Part shown: positions 55,922-64,000 of the stretch, one piece after another | Layout of the letters: each line of letters opens with the position of its first letter | Position numbering within the stretch: the first letter of the stretch is position 1 | Origin: Siphonodentalium dalli | Lineage: Eukaryota > Mollusca > Scaphopoda > Gadilida > Siphonodentaliidae | Length of the DNA stretch: 64,000 nt | Direction: 5' to 3' | Assembly (NCBI GenBank): GCA_032622095.1 | Contig: CP136061.1 | Coordinates: 238,564,609 to 238,628,608 of the forward strand | Notes under the pieces: model-generated | What the model was told of the DNA's origin: nothing | What the model saw: only the letters and a program-made list of their open reading frames with translations | Databases searched by the model: none | Position numbers and translations under genes: made by a program

Positions 55922-55957
55922 TCAGGGTTTCTGCTATACTAATTAGCATCCACCCTA
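55922..55957 (+). mobile_element. left-end fragment of CAGGG element
   Basis: CAGGGTTTCTGCTAT matches the end of 49626-50490; directly followed by an F4 arm. Confidence 0.5.
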
Positions 55958-56061
55958 GGAGCTTTCCGATGAATGGCAACAAGCCATATTTCCGACTAAA
56001 TCCTGAAAAGTTACCCATAATTCTGCTGTGGTTAAGGAGTCGATTATTTAGGGCATTACTA
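55958..56061. mobile_element. F4 MITE, right arm only
   Basis: GAGCTTTCCGATGAATGGCA to TTAGGGCATTACT. One arm of the palindrome. Confidence 0.78.
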
Positions 56062-56730
56062 TATAGGCCCAACCCCTATTGGTAATGCATTAATAATGAA
56101 CTGGTAGCATCTTACAACCTACCCACAAACTACCCCACTTATATGAGAGCATGGTAGGGTACATGATAAGATTTGTTTCTCTCTGCTCTTGACATAACTT
56201 AACAGTAAACTGTTGCTCCTCTCATCTGCTCGCTTCTGACGACTATCTACCATCTGCACCTAATCTGACCTGGCAGCTGCCGTTAGTGGCTCCCTCTACC
56301 ACTAACTGGAAGTCGCAGGTGATGCGTACAGTACTTCATATGTTTGGCTAGCAGCAGATTACCGTGAGAATCCGTTCTCAATAACATGTCTAACAATCCG
56401 TTGGCGTCATCATTTGCATATACCGGTATGCATACTGTACACTGGTACCAGTACTTACGTCTACAGCTGTACATGTACGGTATTTGCATGTCTTAACATC
56501 CTTTACATAATAATGGTAGCGTTCAATTGCTTTTGTCTACCAAAAAAAAAAAAGAAGAAGAAGATAGAATAACAGTGTTTAGCATACACTAGGATGATCT
56601 ACACTTTACCATCTGTGGATACTGGATAGAGTACATGTACAAAGAATAATATACATTGTATATTCCATCTGTAATCAGTGTTTTATTGGCCTAGAAATTC
56701 CCTATGAAGTGGTAAAAAAAAATCATCTAA
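56062..56730. other. no gene seen
   Basis: Nothing recognised; a short AAGAAGAAGAAG run at 56551. Confidence 0.4.
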
Positions 56731-56835
56731 GAGAGCTTTCCGATGAATGGCAACAAGCCATATTTCCGACTAAATCCTGAAAAGTTACCCATAATTCTGC
56801 TGTGGTTAAGGAGTCGATTATTTAGGGCATTACTG
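56731..56835. mobile_element. F4 MITE, right arm only
   Basis: AGAGCTTTCCGATGAATGGC to GGGCATTACTG, nearly identical to 55958-56061. Confidence 0.8.
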
Positions 56836-57510
56836 TAGCTTACATTTGTACTTTATTCGTAGATTTTGCAACCTAGAACATTTTGCTCTTTCTTTTAGTG
56901 CTTATTAGTAACTGTAGAGGTTAATTTGTTAAGGAATAATTCTTCTTATGGCATTGAGAAAGCCTCTATTCAATTGATGACACAGTGAAAGAAAGACAGG
57001 CAATCTTGGATGTGTCACTTCACATATTAAATGTAGCTGATGCATTGAATTGCATTAGTGTTCATTTAATTGTATTTATTATGTAAAATAGAACATTGAA
57101 CACCTACCGGTATGAGTTATGAAGACCTAGGAGGGCAATTGCACTTCTTGGTAAAATGAGGCCAAGGTCTGTACTTGAGCCTTTTCATAAAATTTGTCAC
57201 TGAGTTATGCCCCTTGGTTAGAACTGAGAAATATTTGAAATAGAAAAAATGTTATAGCAATTAAAAAAAAATGTCTTGCAAGTGCAGATGACATAATTAA
57301 GGGGAGAGAAATCGGGCTATTTTCCTGTAACAAATAACACAGTTGGCCTTTTTTTGTGAACTTTCCCAATTTTGTAAAACAATTAAACCATCAAATCATT
57401 AATGTCACATTTAACACAGGCTATGTGGCTATTATGCACCCCAGATACTTATTTTTCAGACCCCCAACAACCCAATAAATTGTATACTGCTACCTCAGAC
57501 AACAGGCAAA
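56836..57510. other. no gene seen
   Basis: No recognisable feature. Confidence 0.4.
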
Positions 57511-57963
57511 TGTGACCCGCCACATAAAATCCAGTCGGAAGTCGGGATTTTTTTACCCTGTGCCAATGCATTCTGTTATAAATGCGAGTCGACCATAGGT
57601 CGCCTCGCATATATAAGAGAATGCATTGGCCTAACAAATTTTTATCATGTTTTTTAAATAAATGTTTCTTACAATTTTTAGGAAATAAAATAAAAAAACA
57701 TCCATTACCCTGCTGGGAGCCCCACACATATATAGAAGCACATAGAAGAGTGTCGTCTGCTCATGTTTGTCTGGGGCTCTGTATGGGTGAAATTATAAAA
57801 TTGTTTTTAAAGAATACAAGAACAAATTATTAAAATTGTAAAAAATTGTTAGGCCAATGCATTCTCTTATATATGCGATGCGATCAACTCGCATATATAA
57901 GAGAATGCATTGGCACAGGGTAAAAAAATCCCACTTCCAACTGGATTTGTTATGGCGGGTCAC
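57511..57963. mobile_element. GTGACCCGCC-ended element with F6-type hairpins
   Basis: Outer ends GTGACCCGCCACATAAAATC and GATTTGTTATGGCGGGTCAC, flanked by AAAT on both sides. Next inside come CCAGTCGGAAGTCGGGATTT and its decayed complement, then the double-hairpin core CCCTGTGCCAATGCATTCT ... seen in F6. The spacer between hairpins differs from F6. Confidence 0.82.
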
Positions 57964-59018
57964 AAATATCCTTCTTATATTATTCTCTTTTTTTCAATAA
58001 CAAGGATCTTCAGTTAATCAGTTCAACAAACAGCCTGAGGCTAATTGTACCGTATTAAGGCAATAATTCACGCTCCTACATTTAAAAAAAGACTAGGCTA
58101 TAGTTTCATTGTTTCTGAAGTGGATGAGGGCAATATAATATAGACCTCTGATATGAGTGCAATAACTTTCCTCTAAAGGAATTCTCATCTGAGTAAGGTC
58201 TAGTGCACCAATCATGCAGTGTACTCATATTTTTTTTGTTTTCTTCAAAGTTCACTGATCTTTAAATTCCTATGCAAACCCAATCTGATCATACGTTATT
58301 GATGACCGATTATTACAGGTTTAGTGAAACAAATTATATTTATTCGATTTCCCCCAGGGCATATTAATTGTTATATAATTGCGAAATAAAACTCTGTGAT
58401 AGCTTATCACAATTGCAACCATTGTATTGCAAATATTGAATTTCGAAGGAAAAAACTCTCTTGCGCAATTCGCGTAACAATGTGAAGGCATTGCGACGAC
58501 GTGCCTCATGCTGTCATCACTATCGATTTGAGCCGCGATTATAGACAACATGAATTAACTTACGGAGAATCAAGCTAGAAAGCAGACAGCCATGAAATTG
58601 TCATATTGTGCCGGTGAAAAATGGAATCAATCGTGACCTGACACTTAGGCATACCTGTATTGTAAAATCATAGGCTATAATATCACCTGAGACTGGTTAT
58701 AGATCTCAAGTAGAAGGTATAGAATTTGAATGTTGACGGCTTTTAAATGAGCAAATTTATCGAATGAATATCTTGTATACCTAGCATAGCTATGCAAGTT
58801 TCGCTGTTTCATTGGTATATAATGTAAGATCGTATAATTAATGTAATAGGACTAACTGTCAGCTTCTAAAAATTTGTGAATTGAATTTGAACATTGATGG
58901 CTCTTAAATGAATAAATTCAGCAAATGATTACCAGTATGTTAATATCTGGTAGCCTGGCATTGCAAGTGTAGCAGGTTCATTGAATATTTGGTTCATTTA
59001 CATGTATTTACGAGGACA
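57964..59018. other. no gene supported
   Basis: A 76-codon minus-strand frame at 58321-58551 is not recognised. GAATTTGAATGTTGACGGCT (58725) and GAATTTGAACATTGATGGCT (58884) mark a diverged tandem duplication of about 160 bp. Confidence 0.4.
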
Positions 59019-59275
59019 TCAAGCCTGGAAATAGTGTGTCTGACATTCGCAGAATGAGGTCTCCTTTGTTTTTTAGTAACTTTTTCCTTTCTGTTAAGTT
59101 TTTTATACGCCAATTTGCAGAAAAGAAAATGCATAATCGAGGTGACTAACATAAAAATTACCAACTTCAGATGGGGAAATTCAATCTGATTCTTATAGAT
59201 ACTGCTGTCCATTTGAACATCAAAACTACTACTGGTATATGGAATAAATGGATATAAATTGAATACCAAACAAAA
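59019..59275. mobile_element. F5 element, left part
   Basis: AAGCCTGGAAATAGTGTGTC and GCAGAATGAGGTCTCC, then internal F5 sequence (GCATAATCGAGGTGACTAAC) shared with 61320. Confidence 0.7.
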
Positions 59276-59433
59276 TAGTGTCTTCGAGATGCTTCCAGGT
59301 GGAATTACTCATGTTACATTTCATGTGTATGTAGTTTCATAAAAATTTGTCTGGAGCCCTGAACACATCTGGAAAATAATTTTCTATTTACCATATATTA
59401 TGATACCCGTACTTCTTTCGACCAATAAAAATA
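59276..59433. other. spacer
   Basis: No feature recognised. Confidence 0.4.
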
Positions 59434-59558
59434 CAGTAATGCCCTAAATAATGGACTCCTTAACCATAGCAGAATTTCATATTTCCGACTATATCCTGAA
59501 AAATTACCCATAATTCTGCTGTGGTTATAAGGAGTCGATTATTTACGGCATTATACTG
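59434..59558. mobile_element. F4 MITE with both ends
   Basis: CAGTAATGCCCTAAATAATG ... ATTTACGGCATTATACTG with TA outside. Arms trimmed in the middle. Confidence 0.8.
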
Positions 59559-59636
59559 TACAATGTCACAAAATGTTCTGAGCAGCTGAAATGACAATAA
59601 AGAACAAACAATCCAAACCAGACAAGCTACACGCAG

Positions 59637-60075
59637 ATGAGGCCATGCAGAATGAGGTCTCCAGAGGGTGATATAGTGAAACTATCCCGCAGCTAGCATC
59701 ACCAAATGGACCCTCTTGGGACCTCATTCTGCATGGCCTCATCTGCTATGGGAGATGTACACTTAGATTGAAGTTCCCAAATGGTGAATATTGTGATGTA
59801 CACCCATGGGGAACCTCGATTATGCATTGTGTCATCTGCCAATTGGGGATATAAAGAAACTAAACTAAAAAAGAAATAGAATCTTATAAAGTTTCTATAG
59901 AAATTTGATAACAAAGAAAATTTCCAGAAAATATGTGGCTTAAGCAGAATGATGTCCCCAGAGGGTGAATTTAGTGATGCTAGCCTGCTATGTGGGATAG
60001 CGTCACTGAATTTACCCTCTGGGCAGCTCTGGCGACCTCATTCTGCAAATGACAGGCACCTTATTCTCAAACCTG
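59637..60075. mobile_element. F5 element
   Basis: Two end hairpins (CAGAATGAGGTCTCCAGAGG; CAGAATGATGTCCCCAGAGG) around the same interior as 52746-53210. Confidence 0.85.
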
Positions 60076-60152
60076 GCTACATGTACATTGTATGATACTA
60101 GTACCGGTACATGTATTTTTTTTGTACAGTCTTCCTGTCAGTACTAGTAGTA

Positions 60153-60786
60153 CAGTAATGCCCAGTCTGATTAAAACCATACTCAGACTCTAACGATACT
60201 GAGTCTGGTGAAAATGGGTAGAGATTCCATTACTCCCAGCAGAGATTACGTATTTGCCAGCCAATCACAAATATCCTCATGAACGCGAAGACCAATCAGG
60301 CGACAGTCGCATGGAATTCCCAAGACAAGGGGAATTCCGTCAGCCGGCGCGGATTCCAGTAAATCCCGCCCAATAGTTATAAATAGCATAGATTAATGTT
60401 TACAAATTCAGTTTTACGACAGCAAATGTAACACCGAAATGCGTATTTAAAGAGTGCAGAATTGACTAATAATACTATTAATACATGTATGTCAAATATA
60501 ATTTAATCTTTTTAATAAAAACAACATTTAGTACCGAATAATTTAGAAGTCGTGATGTCGTAAATTTATTTAATTTCCGGCATATGATCAATGATAACTT
60601 CGTGAAGTTCGAATTTAAACAAAGAAAATGTATCAGTATCGTTAGAGTCTGAGTAAGGTTTTAATCAGACTGAGTAATGCCCTAAATAATTGACTCCTTA
60701 ACCACAGCAGAATTATGTGTAACTTTCAGGAAAAGTTACCCATAATTCTGCTGTGGTTAAGGAGTCGATTATTTAGGGCATTACTG
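60153..60786. mobile_element. F4 MITE interrupted by a nested element
   Basis: TA then CAGTAATGCC, interrupted at 60163, resuming after 60672 with AGTAATGCCCTAAATAATTG and running to TTAGGGCATTACTG, then TA (60787-60788). The host arms CCATAATTCTGCTGTGG and complement are intact. Confidence 0.88.
60163..60672. mobile_element. nested 510-bp TIR element with 9-bp duplication
   Basis: Ends CAGTCTGATTAAAACC and GGTTTTAATCAGACTG, continuing into CTCAGACTCTAACGATACTGA and complement. Flanked by AGTAATGCC on both sides (60154-60162 and 60673-60681), a perfect 9-bp target duplication of host F4 sequence. Nine bases fits Mutator-like elements. The interior has CCAATCA twice, CCCGCCCAATAGTTATAAATA, a promoter-like arrangement, but no transposase. 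Confidence 0.9.
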
Positions 60787-61112
60787 TACATGTAATTTTT
60801 TTAAATGTATTTTTACAGTCTGCCTGTCAGTAATAGTAGTATTTTGATCTGACTGGATTATTCCTTGAATCAATAACATTTCGCCTTTATCAATCCAGTC
60901 ATGCTGAGTTTCAACTGTTCCATTAAGCAATTATCGTCATTGCATACGTTGTTCCTCTCCCAGTTGTTGACAGTTCATGCCCATAATCAGATTCGTTAAT
61001 ATGCCGACGTAAGGAAAGAAATCAATTTTGTGAAATTTTGAAAGAGATGTAGCTGTGTTAATATTTGATTAGTATCATCTTTATGGGACCGAGAGAACTT
61101 GATTCATCCTGG
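60787..61112. other. no gene seen
   Basis: TACAGTCTGCCTGTCAGTA at 60817 repeats TACAGTCTTCCTGTCAGTA at 60125, so the flanks of the F4 element are duplicated. Confidence 0.5.
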
Positions 61113-61515
61113 GCAAGCCTTGAAATAGTGTGTCTGTCATTTGCAGAATGAGGTCCCCAGAGGGTGAATTTAGTGACGCTACCCCGCATAGCGGGCTAGC
61201 ATCATTAAATTAACCCTCTGGGAAGTATCTACATGTACATGTATAGTCTCAATTTAACATTGTTTTTAGTAACTTTTTCTCTTATATTCAGTTTCTATAT
61301 CCCCTAATTTGCAGAAGATAAAATGCATAATCGAGGTGACTAATGGGTGAACATCACCAACTTCAACTGGGGAACTTCAATCTGATCCCAGGTCTCCCAT
61401 AGCAGTTGAGGCCTCCGTAGAATGAGGTTCCCAGAGGGTGAATTTGGTGATGCTAGCCTGCCATATGCTGGGGACCTCATTCTGCAAATGAGAGACACAC
61501 TATTTCAAGGCTTGC
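61113..61515. mobile_element. F5 element
   Basis: GGCAAGCCTTGAAATAGTGT at the left and its complement ACACTATTTCAAGGCTTGC at the right: long outer inverted repeats. A hairpin at each end, interior with GCATAATCGAGGTGACTAAT. Confidence 0.85.
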
Positions 61516-61739
61516 ATAGGTGTCCAATAGTCTGGGTTCACTCAGACTGTGTGCTCGACTCCTCGCCAGTGTACGGAAGGCGATGTCAGGGTAAAATAAA
61601 TCTATTTATTGATGTATGATGACAAATTCACTGTGGCATGAGAAGAGTTAATGAGCAAGTCGAGATTGAACGGGTATTTTGGATTAAGATGTGAAAGTCG
61701 CATCAGACTTTACTTTACGTTCACTTTCGTAAAAGCAAT
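61516..61739. other. spacer
   Basis: No feature recognised. Confidence 0.4.
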
Positions 61740-61999
61740 GGCCAAGCCTTGAAATAGTGTGCCTGTCATTTGCAGAATGAGGTCCCCAGAGGGTGAATTT
61801 AGTGATGCTACCCCTCATAGCAGGCTAGCATTACCAAATTCACCCTCTGGGAACCTCATTCTGCTGAGTTGTAAGCAGAATGAGGTCCCCAGAGGGTGAA
61901 TTTGGTGATGCTAGCCCACTATGTTGGGTAGCATCACTAAATTCACCCTCTGGGGAACTCATTCTGCAAATGACAGACACACTATTTCAAGGCTTGGTG
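61740..61999. mobile_element. F5 short element, two hairpins only
   Basis: GCCAAGCCTTGAAATAGTGT to ACACTATTTCAAGGCTTGG with two CAGAATGAGGTCCCC hairpins joined by TGAGTTGTAA. The F5 interior is deleted. Confidence 0.88.
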
Positions 62000-62399
62000 A
62001 TATACCCACCCACCCATTAAAAATGGCTGAAAATCAATTGTGTTTTAGAGCTGTGGGATGTTTATTACTAAAAGATTTCTACCAGTAGATGTATTGCATG
62101 TTTATATTGAAGATTATGTGGAATTTTTATCAACTTATTGTATATACACGTGTATGTGTGAAGTGACGCTGTAGGTATATACCGGTATACCAGTACATTG
62201 TATTTGCAATTGAACGAAGACGAACATGATCCCTTGTTGTCCATAATAAACGATTAAATATTTATAAATCAGGTGAATTTGTAGTTGTTAATTTATAAAT
62301 AATTTATGTACATGTATGTTCCAGTGATTATTATTATTATTAGCTCAACTTTCCGATGGCTTGGTATCCATCATGCGTGTGTGTAGAGACTTGCGTCAA
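62000..62399. other. no gene seen
   Basis: A short (ATT) run at 62330. Nothing else. Confidence 0.4.
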
Positions 62400-63185
62400 C
62401 AATTTCCATTAGCACGGGCTGCATGTCAGATTATTATGAAATTTATCATGGCTGTTGACATTGACATCTAGACGGGAACGAGTCATTATGGGGTCACTTA
62501 GCCAAAAAACATGGCTGCTGGCAGCCATCTTGGATTTTACTCTTTGCATGACTAAATCCTTTGGCATGGGATACAGGACGTACCTTCGGTCGGATCATCA
62601 TGAAATTTTTCATGGCTGTTGGTATTGACATGTAAATGGGAACATGTCATTTTTGGGTGATTTGGAAAAATAAAGTGGGCGCCAACTTGTATTTCAAAAC
62701 GTAATCCATTAGCATGGGCTACAGGCCGGAGTGTTCGACTTGTCATCATGAAATTTGTCATGGATGTTAATATTGACATTTTGATGGGAATGGTTCATTT
62801 TGGGGTCAATCGGCAAAAAAACATGGCCACCATTGGCCATCTTGGATTTCTAAATTCAATCCATTAACATGTAACACAGGCTACAGGCCATACTGTTTGT
62901 CTGATCATCATAAAATTTGTCATGGTTAATATTGTCATGTAGTTGGGAACCAGTAATTTTGGGCTTATTCGGCCATAAAACATGGCTGTCTGTGGCCATC
63001 TTGGATTTTACTCTTTGAATGACTAATTCCTTGGGCACAACCTACATGTACAGACCACATCCCTCATCTGATCATCCCCAAACTTCTTATGGATCATCGG
63101 GGGACCTCGAGATGGGAGCCATCAAGGTTTTCCGAATTTCGTTGAAAAACATGGCGGTCAGTGGCCATCTTGGATTTTACTCTAA
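62400..63185. repeat. degenerate 147-167 bp tandem repeat, about 5 units
   Basis: Landmarks per unit: CATTAGCATGGGCTACAGG, TGATCATCATGAAATTTGTC, ATTGACATGTANATGGGAAC, AAAACATGGC-G, GCCATCTTGGATTTTAC. Unit starts are near 62413, 62566, 62713, 62868 and 63035. Unstructured frames of 60-75 codons occur on the minus strand; not considered genes. Confidence 0.8.
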
Positions 63186-63720
63186 ACATTTTATATAAGA
63201 TATTGACGAGTTGTATCTTAATTTATCATATGACTCAATCATTATTTACGTTGGAAAGTATGTCATAAATCAATTTCATATGAACTACTAGTTCATATCA
63301 CCTTCCGATAATTTGATTGGTTTGTTGACAAAAAGTGTGTTCTGATTGGCTGAATGGCAGCCTGAGCCGAGCCGCATCTCTAACTAAATGCAGGTCAAAT
63401 TCGTGCGCGTCAATCAATGCGATGCCGAAATTCTCGCAATTATAATCTTGAAATATATAGTTTTGGACATTGTTATACGATAAATAGAATATGTAATTCG
63501 TATTTATCTCATAAACATACGATATAATGTCACAAACTGAGAACAGAATAGCGCACTATATCTTCGCGTGCATATTATTTCTGCTAGTTCACCAGGTGTA
63601 ATTGGGCTTCCGGTGCAATGAAGTGACGTCACATTAACCATTTGCTGCCGATGTCATATAGCTATTTAGTGATTTGTGTGCGTTTTGGACATCATAATCA
63701 ATTTATAGGTGTCATATGAT
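63186..63720. other. no gene seen
   Basis: ATAAATACAATATG-like words recur at 63230-63500 and 63715, related to the following foldback arm. Confidence 0.4.
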
Positions 63721-63877
63721 AAATACAATATGAAATGAGTGTTTCTCTCATATGATATTTATGAAACTCGTCACGAATTTTCAGTTTTCTCTCGCCGGAG
63801 GCTCGAGAAAACTGAAAATTCTTAGACTCGTTTCATAAATATCATATGAGAGAAACACTCATTTCATATCCTCTATT
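63721..63877. mobile_element. 157-bp foldback
   Basis: GAAATGAGTGTTTCTCTCAT with its complement ATGAGAGAAACACTCATTTC, and AATTTTCAGTTTTCTC with GAGAAAACTGAAAATT; loop GCCGGAGGC. No target duplication seen. Confidence 0.88.
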
Positions 63878-64000
63878 TATTACATTATTACTATGCTCTA
63901 TATGGCCGGGTAGAAATTCACAATTTCCACTGAAATTAGGGAGTAAATGTCAGTTTGAATGGCTTTGAAACATTCGCCATTACTTCATGTCAATTTAGAC
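63878..64000. other. no gene seen
   Basis: End of window, inside the presumed intron. Confidence 0.4.

Larger units (their letters stand above)
48013..64000 (+). other. PDE3 intron 1 (open-ended)
   Basis: No further PDE3-like exon seen up to the window end, so the intron is at least about 16 kb if the gene continues to the right. It holds the MITEs and repeats listed below. Confidence 0.6.

Overview
The window is nuclear DNA from an animal, most likely a marine invertebrate. The reasons are one clearly recognisable animal gene exon with a consensus splice donor, long non-coding stretches, AT-rich composition, many short inverted-repeat elements (MITEs), satellites and no operon-like gene packing. 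I cannot name the phylum. All coordinates of repeats were read by eye and are good to a few bases at best.

The only confident gene is at 47149-48012 (+). It is the first coding exon of a PDE3-type cyclic nucleotide phosphodiesterase: six predicted membrane helices followed by Arg-rich, Ser-rich kinase-site motifs, ending at a CAG|GTAAGA donor in phase 0. Its catalytic exons are not in the window, so 48013-64000 is read as intron 1 (about 16 kb or more).

Everything else is mostly repeats. From 1 to about 31 kb there are: a degenerate CCGAA-rich tract; several MITE families flanked by TTAA (here called F1, F2, F3 and F6); the F7 family rich in GGTTGGAAATTTCC motifs; a 33-bp satellite of about 96 copies (6.6-9.8 kb) that is open in one frame; a 35-bp array; a retroposon-like repeat; and a dispersed repeat present as an inverted pair 9 kb apart. 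At 23.6-25.7 kb two related, outward-facing coding fragments form inverted arms. From 32 to 37.4 kb lie a decayed inverted coding-like pair and then a 4.3-kb giant inverted repeat whose arms carry minisatellites. From 39.5 to 41.4 kb an inverted-repeat element contains a 22-bp palindromic satellite. From 44.9 to 46.6 kb another inverted-repeat element carries GTGATATCAC palindrome arrays around an internally deleted integrase-type transposase gene, ending about 560 bp upstream of the PDE3 start codon. The intron (48-64 kb) is populated mainly by TA-flanked foldback MITEs (F4), hairpin-rich F5 elements, a second near-identical copy of the piggyBac-like F6 element, a CAGGG-ended element with 7-bp flanking repeats, and a nested insertion with a perfect 9-bp target duplication.

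The recurring theme is DNA elements whose terminal or subterminal regions contain short perfect palindromes that have multiplied into satellite-like arrays. That, together with the shared double-hairpin core found in elements with different outer ends, is the part of this window most worth following up.
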